A DNA stretch of 38,485 nucleotides, taken from the NCBI GenBank assembly GCA_022600605.1, contig JAHZKD010000160.1, positions 1-38,485 of the forward strand. The letters are read 5' to 3'. The stretch comes from Actinomycetes bacterium. GTDB taxonomy: Bacteria; Actinomycetota; Actinomycetes; Mycobacteriales; Mycobacteriaceae. Both the position numbers and the translations under genes were made by a program. Under the pieces are notes generated by a model. The model saw only the letters and a program-made list of their open reading frames with translations, had not been told where the DNA came from and ran no database searches. Of this stretch, positions 15,243 through 23,840 are shown one piece after another; the stretch's first letter is position 1; the number at the start of each line of letters is the position of its first letter.

Positions 15243-16900
15243 ACACCTTCGAGGTACCACCGCCGCTGCCGGTAGCACAGCAACAGAGCCTGGACGGGAT
15301 CCCCAGCCTGGACACCGCCAAGCAGCACCTGCGCTCGAGCCGTACGCCCGCTTCTTGCATCCTCCCACCAGCGTTCGTCGACAGCCCAGGGGCCGGCCCA
15401 CCACGACAACTGACCTTTGCGGCCGGGGGCGGCCAGCCGGAAAGGATCTGCGGAGAACAGCCCTCGCGCGGTGACCCGCACCGGGTTGCCCTCGGCGTCA
15501 AACAGTTCGACCGGATCATCGAGCAGCACGGTCGGCGACGGCTCCGGGAGCCGTCCCGGCCAAGGCTGGTCTGGATTTGCTTGTGGAACAAGTTCATCCC
15601 CCAGCGGGGTGAGGGTGATGCGTTCGGCAGGACCCCGCCCTCCACTGAGCACTGGGACCTTGACAGCCTCGGGCCCCAGAAGTCCTTGCACCCGCACCAG
15701 TGCTCGTCGCGCTCGCAGTCTGTCCTCCTCACCGACGCCACCCCACAACGGCAGTTGTAGGGCTTCAGCCGACACCACCTCCACCGGGCGCAGTCGCAGC
15801 ACGGCGACCGGTGCGCCGGGTCGGCCTCCGCCATCCCCCGGTCGTCCCCTGCCCTCCGGGCGTGGGCCCACCGCTCCTGCCCGCCGAACCTCGTTTCTCC
15901 GATTCAGCCAACCATCTAGCTGCCAGCGCACACGGTCGGCGGTGGCGTCCTCGGTCAGCGGCTCGGCACATCGCCAAACACGTTCCAGTTCTTGCCCGTT
16001 GGTAGCTACGGCGTGGATAGCCAGTCTGGTGCATCCCACTCCCGCGGCCTCCAGGTTGCAGTGCAGCACGCTGGCAAGCGTGCGCCCGGCAAAGGCTGCT
16101 GCGTCCACTCGGTCGATCGGCGGATCACAGTTCATCACCGCCTCAAGTTCTCGTTCGGGCTCCCTCCCCGACGGAGGCCGGGTGGGCTCACCGCGAGCAA
16201 GGCGGTGCGCGGCAATCCCATCAGCGCCGAATCGGGAGGCCACGTCAGTTCGGGATAGTTCAGCGAACTGCCCGATCCGTCTGATTCCCATGCGCCACAG
16301 GAGATCTGTCAGCCCTTCATGACTGTCCAGAGCGAGGCTCGGTTCAGTTGCCAGTTGCCGGATCGACATCTCTGAAAGGAACAGCGCATCCTTGCCCGGG
16401 GCGACGATCCTGCCCTCTCGAGCGGCGAAGACAGCCGTGGGTAATTGATCGGCGATGCCGACCTGACATTCGGCGCCGGCCGCAGCCACCACGTCGACCA
16501 ACCGTTCAGCAGCAGCCTGCTCAGATCCAAAGTACCGGGACACGCCGCGGACCGATAGCACCAGTAGCCCGGGACGCAGCACCTCCGCATGGGGTACCAG
16601 GTCGTCCACCGCGGCGGTGACATGCTCAAAATGCCGGGCATCGCGGTCGGGATCGGCTGTAAGAACATGTAATTCCGGGCATCTGGCCTGCGACTCGCGG
16701 CGGCGCAGCCCCCGACGCACACCCGCTGCACGGGCTGCCGCTGAACACGCGATGACTCGGTTGGCCAGCGTGACCGCAATCGGCACCGTCGAGGGCAGCC
16801 CGGCAGCTGCCGCCGCGGCGACGGCGGGCCAGTCCATGCACCAGAGCGCTAACACTCTGGAACGAGCCGCACCCTCTGGTCGTCCCCGCCGCCGCGTCAT
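15233..16900 (-). CDS. imuB: ImuB, inactive Y-family polymerase and beta-clamp adaptor
   Basis: The 555-residue product is a Y-family polymerase homologue matching M. tuberculosis ImuB (Rv3394c) from [18 protein letters not shown] near the N-terminus to [14 protein letters not shown] at the C-terminus. ImuB lacks the catalytic acidic residues of active Y-family enzymes and acts as the hub joining ImuA', DnaE2 and the sliding clamp. The clamp-binding motif QLPLWG is intact at residues 382-387. A Gly/Pro/Arg-rich insertion (about 337-362) precedes it and is longer than in M. tuberculosis. ATG 16900 is chosen because it overlaps the imuA' stop by ATGA; the frame is open further upstream but lies inside imuA'. 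The 3' end overlaps iunH by 10 bases. Confidence 0.96.
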   Translation of the reverse strand: MTRRRGRPEGAARSRVLALWCMDWPAVAAAAAAGLPSTVPIAVTLANRVIACSAAARAAGVRRGLRRRESQARCPELHVLTADPDRDARHFEHVTAAVDDLVPHAEVLRPGLLVLSVRGVSRYFGSEQAAAERLVDVVAAAGAECQVGIADQLPTAVFAAREGRIVAPGKDALFLSEMSIRQLATEPSLALDSHEGLTDLLWRMGIRRIGQFAELSRTDVASRFGADGIAAHRLARGEPTRPPSGREPERELEAVMNCDPPIDRVDAAAFAGRTLASVLHCNLEAAGVGCTRLAIHAVATNGQELERVWRCAEPLTEDATADRVRWQLDGWLNRRNEVRRAGAVGPRPEGRGRPGDGGGRPGAPVAVLRLRPVEVVSAEALQLPLWGGVGEEDRLRARRALVRVQGLLGPEAVKVPVLSGGRGPAERITLTPLGDELVPQANPDQPWPGRLPEPSPTVLLDDPVELFDAEGNPVRVTARGLFSADPFRLAAPGRKGQLSWWAGPWAVDERWWEDARSGRTARAQVLLGGVQAGDPVQALLLCYRQRRWYLEGVYD

Positions 16901-17646
16901 CCGCCTAGCGCACGGGCAGGGCCGCCCATACGTCCTCGAGCACGCATGGTGAGCCGCACCCGGCTGATCCGCCCACATCCCGGGGTGGGCGCTCCTCGAC
17001 CGGCACCAGCCACCTCGTAGCCACTGACATTCGCATCCAGCCTGTCAGAAGCCCCCTGCCAGTTCCCATCAGTGACGAGCAGCGTGCATTCCCGCTGCCG
17101 GGCGCGGGCCACCACTGCCCTGGCGCGGGTCGCCGGCACCGACCGACCCCCCAGGCCCAGCACCACCAGATCCATTCCGTCCAACAGGACCGCGGCTACC
17201 TCGACCGGGTCGGCTCCCGGCTCCGGAATGACCGCGACCCTGCTCAGGTCTGCCCCCATCTCCACCGCGGCGAGTAATCCGATATCAGGCTGGCCGATGA
17301 TCGCGACATGGCCTCCCTGCGCTGTCACCGCCGCCACCATGCTCAGCTCCAGCGACCGGGCACCCGAAAGCAACGCCACAGTTCCGCGAGGTAGCGGACC
17401 GGGGAGGAGCTCAGACAACGAATCGAGCATCAGCAAAGAATCAGGCCCGGGTGAGAGCTCCGGACGCGCCGGCGCCACCCGGAGGTTTCCACCCTCCTTT
17501 CCTGCCATCTTCTCGGACACCACGAGCATCCGCCTACGCAGTTCTTCTACCTGTTCAGCGCGGCGTGACGGATTCCTATTAGCGCTCACTTCATCCATTG
17601 CCGGATCCATTGCCGGATCCATTGCCGGATCCATTGCCAGCGTCAC
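16897..17646 (-). CDS. imuA': ImuA' mutasome protein
   Basis: The 249-residue protein is RecA-like but degenerate: [19 protein letters not shown] occupies the Walker A position without the GKT core. It matches Rv3395c (ImuA'), which is needed with ImuB and DnaE2 for damage-induced mutagenesis. The start is GTG 17646 with GAGG seven bases upstream; a LexA box lies 38-53 bases upstream. The N-terminus carries an unusual M-D-P-A repeat (residues about 5-18) from a 12-bp tandem repeat, so ATG codons within it could also serve as starts. The stop overlaps imuB by four bases, which makes imuA'-imuB a two-gene SOS operon. Confidence 0.94.
   Translation of the reverse strand: MTLAMDPAMDPAMDPAMDEVSANRNPSRRAEQVEELRRRMLVVSEKMAGKEGGNLRVAPARPELSPGPDSLLMLDSLSELLPGPLPRGTVALLSGARSLELSMVAAVTAQGGHVAIIGQPDIGLLAAVEMGADLSRVAVIPEPGADPVEVAAVLLDGMDLVVLGLGGRSVPATRARAVVARARQRECTLLVTDGNWQGASDRLDANVSGYEVAGAGRGAPTPGCGRISRVRLTMRARGRMGGPARALGG
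17595..17640. repeat. 12-bp tandem repeats at the imuA' N-terminus
   Basis: CCATTGCCGGAT occurs three times perfectly (17595-17606, 17607-17618, 17619-17630) plus a partial fourth copy. Each copy adds the in-frame tetrapeptide MDPA and one more ATG near the imuA' start. Confidence 0.9.
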
Positions 17647-17683
17647 GGCAGCACCTCACGCATCGCCCGATTCAACACTATGT

Positions 17684-17699
17684 TCGAATGTATGTTCGA
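17684..17699. promoter_or_regulatory. LexA (SOS) box upstream of imuA'-imuB
   Basis: TCGAAT-GTAT-GTTCGA matches the mycobacterial SOS box with one mismatch (T for C at position 6). On the minus strand TAGTGT just downstream could be the -10, so LexA would overlap the core promoter. The operon is thus SOS-controlled together with dnaE2. Confidence 0.87.
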
Positions 17700-17747
17700 T
17701 ACGTTAGTAAACACTCCACCCCCGACAGCGTCAACCAAGTTCTTTAC

Positions 17748-17789
17748 CAAATGGTGCCATTGACAACTGTCACCATTTGCTGGTGTACT
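17748..17789 (+). promoter_or_regulatory. candidate promoter and operator of the SDR-diiron-BVMO-MerR operon
   Basis: A perfect 9-base inverted repeat, CAAATGGTG (17748-17756) and CACCATTTG (17771-17779), has a 14-base spacer. Within it, TGACA-AC-TGTCA (17761-17772) is a second dyad. TTGACA at 17760-17765 is a consensus -35 and TGTACT at 17784-17789 a plausible -10, with an 18-bp spacer. A dyad across a long -35/-10 spacer fits MerR-type control, and a MerR regulator is the last gene of the operon. The region lies in the 260-bp gap shared with divergent imuA'. Confidence 0.5.
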
Positions 17790-17906
17790 CCAGGGGTGCC
17801 CACTGGTGAGCATCCAGACTCGCCGCCAAAGCGCGGCTCACCACAAGCCCGCGCCGCCAGCGGACGATGCGAGCTGCAGACCTGGCTTGAGCGGTGAGCT
17901 GAAACC

Positions 17907-18755
17907 ATGGGCATCTTCGGCACTGGGGCTCCGCGGCGGAGCCAGTCCGCCGATGCCGTGATCACCGGCGCCGGCAGCGGAATCGGCGCCGCGTTCGCCG
18001 TCGAGCTGGCCCACCGTGGCGGGCGCATCGTGTGCAGCGACATCGACGAAGGCGCCGCACGAAAGACCGCCGAGCAGATCGTGGCCTCCGACGGGCAAGC
18101 TATGGCACTGCGCTGCGACGTCAGCCAGGTCGACCAGGTGTATCACCTTGCCGACCAGGCACAGTCCTGGTTCGAAGGTTCACCGACGCTGGTGATCAAC
18201 AACGCAGGCGTCGCCGCCGGCGGGGCCTTTATCGGCGACACCGAACTCACGGACTGGACCCGAGTGCTGAACGTCAACCTGTGGGGCCCTATCCACGGCT
18301 GCCACGTATTCGCCCCGATCCTGCGGAACGCCGGTCGCCCGGCAGGCATCATCAATGTCGCGTCCGCAGCCGCGTTCGGCGCTGCCCCCGGCATGGCCGC
18401 CTACAACGTCAGCAAGGCGGGCACCCTGTCACTGTCGGAGACCCTGGCTGCCGAACTGGCGGGCACCGGAGTCAACGTCACGGTGCTGTGCCCGACCTTC
18501 GTCAAAACCAGGATCGTGGAGAACGCAGCCGCATGCGGCGCCATGTCCCAGCAATCCACCCAGATCGCCGACCACCTGATGCGCTGGACCGGGTTCTCCG
18601 CCGAGCGCGTCGCCCGGATGTGCCTGGACACCCTCGATCGCGGCGGCCTCTATTGCATGCCGCAGCTCGAGGCCCGGATCGGCTGGGGTGTCAAACGTTT
18701 CACTCCCACGGTGTACACCCGCGCCGTTGGAATCACCACGCGTGTCATCAGGTAG
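17907..18755 (+). CDS. short-chain dehydrogenase/reductase
   Basis: This 282-residue classical SDR has the NAD(P)-binding TGAGSGIG (residues 20-27), NNAG (98-101) and the catalytic Ser153, Tyr166 and Lys170 (YNVSK). The substrate is unknown. It resembles SadH-type enzymes of the mycobacterial mymA operon, which also pairs an SDR with a flavin monooxygenase; that link is inference. It is the first gene of a tight four-gene cassette and the next gene starts 8 bases downstream. ATG 17907 is used; the ribosome-binding site is weak (GTGAGCTG). Confidence 0.9.
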   Translation: MGIFGTGAPRRSQSADAVITGAGSGIGAAFAVELAHRGGRIVCSDIDEGAARKTAEQIVASDGQAMALRCDVSQVDQVYHLADQAQSWFEGSPTLVINNAGVAAGGAFIGDTELTDWTRVLNVNLWGPIHGCHVFAPILRNAGRPAGIINVASAAAFGAAPGMAAYNVSKAGTLSLSETLAAELAGTGVNVTVLCPTFVKTRIVENAAACGAMSQQSTQIADHLMRWTGFSAERVARMCLDTLDRGGLYCMPQLEARIGWGVKRFTPTVYTRAVGITTRVIR

Positions 18756-18763
18756 GAGGAACC

Positions 18764-19684
18764 ATGGCGATCGACATGGATGTGATGCTGGCGAAGATCA
18801 AAGATCGCCAATGGGCACTGGTCGATATCGACTGGACCGCCCCTGGCGCCGAGACCATCACCGATGAGATGCGGCCGAAGCTGAAAGCGTTCATGGCCGA
18901 TCTGTGCTGGATCGAGAACATCGGTGCGCGTGGATTCGCCGCACTGGCCAAAAAAGCACCAACCCCCACCATCGCCGAGATCTACCGGTACTTCCACGCA
19001 GAGGAACAGCGGCACGCCAATGCCGAACTGGCACTGATGAAACGCTGGGGCATGCTTGAGGACGGCGAAATGCCGGAACCAAACGTCAACATCCGGCTGG
19101 CCATCGAATGGCTCGACACCTACGCCGACGACATGTCGCTGTCCATCCTAGGCACGGTCATCCCAATGCTCGAGGTCGCCTTGGACGGTGCACTGCTGAA
19201 ATTCCTGCTCGAAGAGGTGCACGACCCGGTCTGCCACCAAGTGTTCGAGAAGATCAACAACGACGAATCCCGGCATATTGCAGTTGATTTCGAGGTTCTC
19301 GAAATGATCGGCCAAGCTGACGCGCGCCGACTGCTCGTGCAGTTCGTCGGCAACGTCGCCTCTCCGGGTGTCATCATCGGTGCGATCATGTATGTGCCAC
19401 TGCTCAATCGGATGCGAAACAACATCGTCGCCATGGGCCTGCAACCCGAAAAGTTGTACAACGCCATGAAGCGGTTCAAGACACTCGGTGAACGTAGTGA
19501 AAGCACTTGGCGGGTACCGACTTACCAAATCCTCAAGATACACGCCCGCCTGGTGGCCAAACCGGACAACCCGTACCACTGGCTGGCCAATCCGATGGTC
19601 TGGGCGTCGGACTTCTACCCGAAGAAGCTGTTGAAACCCATCCCCAGCTGGTTCAAGGAACTCACCCACGAGCCGGCCGCCTGA
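18764..19684 (+). CDS. ferritin-like diiron protein
   Basis: The 306-residue protein has a ferritin-like four-helix iron site. Ligands can be read as Glu51 (WIENIG), Glu81-x-x-His84 (EQRH), Glu137 (MLEVAL) and Glu168-x-x-His171 (ESRH), the E...ExxH...E...ExxH pattern of diiron oxygenases and desaturase-like proteins. A strong ribosome-binding site (AGGAGGA) lies just before ATG 18764. Its position between an SDR and a Baeyer-Villiger-type monooxygenase suggests oxidation of a lipid or other hydrophobic substrate. Such proteins are often annotated only as reductase or hypothetical; the exact reaction cannot be read from sequence. Confidence 0.85.
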   Translation: MAIDMDVMLAKIKDRQWALVDIDWTAPGAETITDEMRPKLKAFMADLCWIENIGARGFAALAKKAPTPTIAEIYRYFHAEEQRHANAELALMKRWGMLEDGEMPEPNVNIRLAIEWLDTYADDMSLSILGTVIPMLEVALDGALLKFLLEEVHDPVCHQVFEKINNDESRHIAVDFEVLEMIGQADARRLLVQFVGNVASPGVIIGAIMYVPLLNRMRNNIVAMGLQPEKLYNAMKRFKTLGERSESTWRVPTYQILKIHARLVAKPDNPYHWLANPMVWASDFYPKKLLKPIPSWFKELTHEPAA

Positions 19685-19686
19685 AC

Positions 19687-21195
19687 ATGGCGCACCCCTC
19701 AAAGAAAAGCATCCACGACACGCTTATCGTCGGCGCCGGATTCAGCGGCCTAGGGGCGGCTATCAAACTGAGGCAGGCCGGCGTCGAGGACATCGTGCTC
19801 GTCGAGCGGGCCGACCGGGTCGGCGGAACCTGGCGTGACACCACCTACCCCGGGGCGGCATGCGACATCCCGTCGCTGCTGTATTCATTCTCGTTCGTCA
19901 AGAACCCGTCGTGGTCAAGCGCCTACCCTTCCAGTACGGAGATCTACGAGCACATCGAGGAGCTGACCGACCAATTCGGATTGCGCACGCTCATCCGATT
20001 CAACACCGAGATCACCGGGTTGACGTTCGACGAGTCCACGGGAGTTTGGACCGCACAAACTCAGCAGCACAACACGTTTCATGCGCGCACAGTCGTGCTG
20101 GCCGCCGGCCCTCTTGCCGATCACAAACTGCCGGACATTCGTGGTATCGACACCTACCAGGGGCACAAGATTCACAGCGCGGCATGGGACCCGAGCTACG
20201 ACTTCACCGGCAAGCGGGTCGCCGTCATCGGCACCGGGGCAAGTGCTGTGCAGATCGTGCCCGAGCTGGTCAAGACCGCTCAGTTCGTCAAGGTGTTCCA
20301 ACGCACCCCGGGCTGGGTGCTGCCCCGCATGGACGTCCAGATGCCCGCCGCCGTGCAGGCACTATTCGCCGCGGTCCCCGCCGCCCAGGAGTTCGCCCGC
20401 CAGGCGCTGTTCTGGGGACACGAAGCTAGCGCGGCGGCGCTGGTATGGGACACCCCGATGAGCCGCCTCGTCGCCCGCCTGGGCCGAGCGCACCTGCACC
20501 GCCAGGTCAAAGACCCGTGGCTGCGCCGCCAGCTCACGCCGGACTTCACCCCGGGCTGCAAGCGCATGCTGGTCTCCAGCGACTACTACCCTGCCCTTCA
20601 ACGCGACAACTGCAAGCTGATCGATTGGCCGATCGCCACCATCAGCCCAGTCGGTATCCGTACAAGTGACGGTATCGAGCACCACCTCGACGCAATCGTG
20701 TTCGCGACCGGTTACGACGTGCACCTGTCCGGCCCACCATTCCCGGTCACGGGTCTCGGTGGGCGGTCGTTGCAACAGGAGTGGGCCGATCACGCCGAGG
20801 CGTACAAGAGCGCCAGCGCACACGGCTATCCGAACCTGTTCTTCATGACCGGACCCAACTCCGGCCCCGGCCACAACTCACTGCTGGTCTACGTCGAGGG
20901 ACAACTGGACTACGCCGTCGCCGGTATTACCACGATTCTGCAGAACAATCTGCGCTATCTCGACGTCCGCGCTGACGTGCAACACCGCTACAACCGCGGA
21001 ATCCAGAAGCGCCTGACCGCCACAACGTGGATGACGGGCTGCAGCAGCTGGTATCTGACCGCAGACGGCTACAACGCTTCTATGTACCCGGGACTGGCCA
21101 CGCAGTATCTTCGACAGATGCGCGATTTCCGACTCGAGGACTACAACGCAGCGTCGCTCGACACCCTTGCCCGCGTTGTCACCTCGACCGCCTAG
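19687..21195 (+). CDS. Baeyer-Villiger-type FAD monooxygenase
   Basis: The 502-residue protein has two Rossmann motifs: FAD-binding VGAGFSGLGAA (residues 15-25) and NADPH-binding AVIGTGASAVQ. Just before the second is YQGHKIHSAAWD, a good match to the Baeyer-Villiger fingerprint FxGxxxHxxxW. GGTWRDTTYPGAACDIPS is also typical. Class B flavoprotein monooxygenases use NADPH and O2 to turn ketones into esters or to oxidise heteroatoms; M. tuberculosis MymA and EthA are relatives. The ATG is two bases after the diiron gene stop. The frame stays open upstream but only as a shadow of the diiron gene. Confidence 0.92.
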   Translation: MAHPSKKSIHDTLIVGAGFSGLGAAIKLRQAGVEDIVLVERADRVGGTWRDTTYPGAACDIPSLLYSFSFVKNPSWSSAYPSSTEIYEHIEELTDQFGLRTLIRFNTEITGLTFDESTGVWTAQTQQHNTFHARTVVLAAGPLADHKLPDIRGIDTYQGHKIHSAAWDPSYDFTGKRVAVIGTGASAVQIVPELVKTAQFVKVFQRTPGWVLPRMDVQMPAAVQALFAAVPAAQEFARQALFWGHEASAAALVWDTPMSRLVARLGRAHLHRQVKDPWLRRQLTPDFTPGCKRMLVSSDYYPALQRDNCKLIDWPIATISPVGIRTSDGIEHHLDAIVFATGYDVHLSGPPFPVTGLGGRSLQQEWADHAEAYKSASAHGYPNLFFMTGPNSGPGHNSLLVYVEGQLDYAVAGITTILQNNLRYLDVRADVQHRYNRGIQKRLTATTWMTGCSSWYLTADGYNASMYPGLATQYLRQMRDFRLEDYNAASLDTLARVVTSTA

Positions 21196-21196
21196 C

Positions 21197-22099
21197 ATGC
21201 CACCAACCAGGCAACCGAGGCCGCAGGCCGGCCCAATCCCCACGATCCTGCGCCGGATCCGTCGCGGGTCACGCGATGTGATCGAGAACGCCGTGTCGCA
21301 ACTCTTCGACGCAGCCGTACAACCCCACAGTGTGGCCCAATCCGGGGAGTACCGCCTCGACGAGTTGGCCCGGCTGGCAGGCACAACCACGCGAAACATC
21401 AGGGTGTATCGCGACCGTGGCCTACTGCACCCGCCGCTGCGGGTCGGCCGCATCGTACTTTTCAATGACACCCACTTAACGCGCCTGCGGCTCATCACCT
21501 CGATGCTGGACCGTGGCTACACGATCGCTCATGTGAACGAGATGCTCTCGGGATGGGAGCAGGGCAAAAACCTCGGCGATATGCTCGGCCTGGAGTCTGC
21601 GATCGCGGGGAGTTGGGCTACGGAGAGGCCGCAACGCATGTCGGTTGCCGAGGCCAAACGGTTGGTGGACAACGATCCAGGATTCGAACGCTTAGTCGGG
21701 CTGGGCATCATCCGGATTGAGGATAATTCGACAGACACCCAAGCCGTCGTCGTGCGTCCGAAACTGATCGAGGCCTTCAACGAGCTCCGCCAATACGGAG
21801 TGGCCACTGAGAAACTCATCGATCTGCACGAACAAATCGAACCCCTGCTCGATCAGATCAGCGCGATCCTGGTGCAGGCAGGCGTGGAGGAGGTATTCGA
21901 CAAGGTCAACCCGGGCGCCGCCATGCCAGACGACGTCGAAGTGGCCGAGCTGATCACCACGTTAGTGCGTTTCCGAACCCAGGCGGTGCAGGCAGCTGCG
22001 GCTACCCTGGCATTCTCGATCGAATCGACCATCGAATCGGTGGTTGCCCAGTTGCTCGGCGACTTCATAGAGAGCAAGGGCGAATCCGGCCAACAATAG
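21197..22099 (+). CDS. MerR-family transcriptional regulator
   Basis: A MerR winged helix-turn-helix lies at about residues 50-115 (YRLDELARLAGTTTRNIRVY, RDRGLLHPP, RLRLITSMLDRGYTI). A long C-terminal part of about 180 helical residues has no Cys pattern for metal binding, so an organic ligand is more likely. A basic N-terminal extension of about 45 residues is unusual. ATG 21197 lies one base after the monooxygenase stop; an ATG at 21167 in the same frame is possible but sits inside the upstream gene. It ends three bases before the convergent guaA stop. It is probably the local regulator of the four-gene cassette. Confidence 0.88.
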   Translation: MPPTRQPRPQAGPIPTILRRIRRGSRDVIENAVSQLFDAAVQPHSVAQSGEYRLDELARLAGTTTRNIRVYRDRGLLHPPLRVGRIVLFNDTHLTRLRLITSMLDRGYTIAHVNEMLSGWEQGKNLGDMLGLESAIAGSWATERPQRMSVAEAKRLVDNDPGFERLVGLGIIRIEDNSTDTQAVVVRPKLIEAFNELRQYGVATEKLIDLHEQIEPLLDQISAILVQAGVEEVFDKVNPGAAMPDDVEVAELITTLVRFRTQAVQAAAATLAFSIESTIESVVAQLLGDFIESKGESGQQ

Positions 22100-22102
22100 C
22101 GG

Positions 22103-23662
22103 TCACTCCCACTCGATGGTACCCGGCGGCTTGCTGGTGACATCCAGAACCACACGATTGACCTCGCGCACCTCATTGGTGATCCGCGTCGAAATACATT
22201 CCAGCACTTCGTAAGGCACCCTCGTCCAGTCGGCCGTCATCGCATCCTCACTGGATACCGGGCGCAATACGATCGGGTGCCCGTACGTGCGGCCGTCACC
22301 TTGCACACCCACTGAACGCACATCAGCCAGCAGCACCACCGGACACTGCCAGATCTGGTGATCCAACCCGGCCGAGGTCAGTTCCTCACGCGCGATGGCA
22401 TCGGCCCGACGCAGCGTGTCAAGGCGCCCGGCGGTAACCTCACCGACGATACGAATACCCAGACCAGGACCCGGAAATGGTTGGCGCGCAACGATCTCTT
22501 CCGGCAGGCCCAGTTCCCGACCGACGGCACGCACCTCGTCCTTGAACAGGAGACGCAAAGGCTCGACGAGCCTAAACTTCAAATCACCGGGCAATCCACC
22601 GACGTTGTGGTGGCTCTTGATGTTTGCGGTTCCCGTTCCGCCACCGGACTCCACCACATCGGGATAAAGCGTGCCCTGGACCAGGAATTCGACCTCACTA
22701 TCGGACACGCCCAGCGCGTCTCGCACGGCACCCTCGAATGCTCTGATGAACTCGCGTCCGATGATCTTGCGCTTGCCCTCCGGGTTGGTGACGCCAGACA
22801 GTGCCTCAAGGAAACGGTCAGCCACGTCGACGGTGATCAGTTTGGCGCCTGTCGCAGCGACGAAATCACGTTGCACCTGAGCCCGTTCGCCGGCGCGAAG
22901 TAACCCGTGATCGACGAACACGCATGTCAAGCGATCGCCGATGGCCCGCTGCACCAGCGCGGCGGCTACTGCAGAGTCGACACCCCCCGAGAGCCCGCAG
23001 ATCGCCCGCCCGGTACCAATGCTCTCACGCACCTGCTCGACGAGTGCGTCGGCGATGTTGGCCGGCGTCCACGCCGCATCGATGCCGGCGAACTCGTGCA
23101 GGAACCGGCTGAGCACCTGCTGACCGTGCGGTGTGTGCATCACCTCGGGGTGATACTGCACGCCGGCCAGCCGACGCCCCCGATTCTCGAACGCCGCTAC
23201 CGGCGCGCCGGAGCTCGTCGCGACCACATCGAAGCCCTCCGGGGCGGCAGTCACCGCGTCGCCGTGGCTCATCCACACCGGCTGCACAGCGGGCAGTTCG
23301 CAATGTAGTTGCCCACCAGTGACTTTCAACTCCGTTCGACCATACTCACTAGTTCCGGTGTGGGCGACGGTGCCACCCAGAGCCAACGCCATCGCCTGGA
23401 ATCCATAGCAGATGCCGAACACCGGGACGTCCAGGTCGAAGAGCGCGGGATCCAGCTTCGGAGCCCCGTCGGCATAGACGCTGGCCGGCCCCCCCGACAG
23501 CACGACCGCGCGAGGGTTGCGGGCCTTGATCTCATCGATACTGGCGGTGTGGGCGATAACCTCTGAATACACCAGGGCCTCCCGGACGCGCCGCGCGATC
23601 AGCTGCGCGTATTGCGCACCGAAGTCGACGACCAACACCGGACGGGGGGCTGCGGATTCCAC
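22103..23662 (-). CDS. guaA: GMP synthase (glutamine-hydrolysing)
   Basis: The 519-residue enzyme converts XMP, ATP and glutamine to GMP. It has a class I glutamine amidotransferase domain with nucleophile Cys85 (GICYGFQ) and His171/Glu173 (QYHPE). The ATP-pyrophosphatase P-loop SGGVDS is at 225-230, and a C-terminal dimerisation domain ends in KPPGTIEWE. All catalytic residues are intact. The start is GTG 23662. With guaB2 and guaB3 nearby it completes the IMP to GMP route. M. tuberculosis has about a dozen genes (Rv3397c-Rv3408) between guaA and choD; here only a short repeat region separates them. Confidence 0.98.
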   Translation of the reverse strand: MESAAPRPVLVVDFGAQYAQLIARRVREALVYSEVIAHTASIDEIKARNPRAVVLSGGPASVYADGAPKLDPALFDLDVPVFGICYGFQAMALALGGTVAHTGTSEYGRTELKVTGGQLHCELPAVQPVWMSHGDAVTAAPEGFDVVATSSGAPVAAFENRGRRLAGVQYHPEVMHTPHGQQVLSRFLHEFAGIDAAWTPANIADALVEQVRESIGTGRAICGLSGGVDSAVAAALVQRAIGDRLTCVFVDHGLLRAGERAQVQRDFVAATGAKLITVDVADRFLEALSGVTNPEGKRKIIGREFIRAFEGAVRDALGVSDSEVEFLVQGTLYPDVVESGGGTGTANIKSHHNVGGLPGDLKFRLVEPLRLLFKDEVRAVGRELGLPEEIVARQPFPGPGLGIRIVGEVTAGRLDTLRRADAIAREELTSAGLDHQIWQCPVVLLADVRSVGVQGDGRTYGHPIVLRPVSSEDAMTADWTRVPYEVLECISTRITNEVREVNRVVLDVTSKPPGTIEWE

Positions 23663-23667
23663 CCGAT

Positions 23668-23840
23668 CAGTCTAATGGGGTGGGTGTCCGTGGACGGTCG
23701 GCGGCGCCGCCCATCAGGCCGAGCAGACTAACGGGGTGAGTCGCCGCAGCCGGTCGGCGGTGCAGCCTGCCCGCCGAGCTGACCCACGGCGCAGGTCGCC
23801 GCAGCCGGTTAGCGGCGCAGCCTATCCGGTCGAGCTGACC
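23668..23840. repeat. degenerate ~55-bp tandem repeat between guaA and choD
   Basis: Three diverged units with period about 55 bp start near 23686, 23741 and 23796. The best-conserved pair shares TCGCCGCAGCCGGT...GCAGCCT...GAGCTGACC (23741-23785 versus 23796-23840). The last unit runs into the choD 3' end, so the C-terminal residues of ChoD are repeat-encoded. Confidence 0.75.

Noticed and set aside
16901..16978. Longer imuB start at 16978
   Set aside because: It lies within imuA' coding sequence and lacks family similarity; ATG 16900 gives the ATGA overlap expected for the operon.
18032..18763. N-terminal extension of the diiron protein frame through the SDR gene
   Set aside because: The extension is Arg-rich out-of-frame sequence of the SDR gene; AGGAGGA before ATG 18764 fixes the start.
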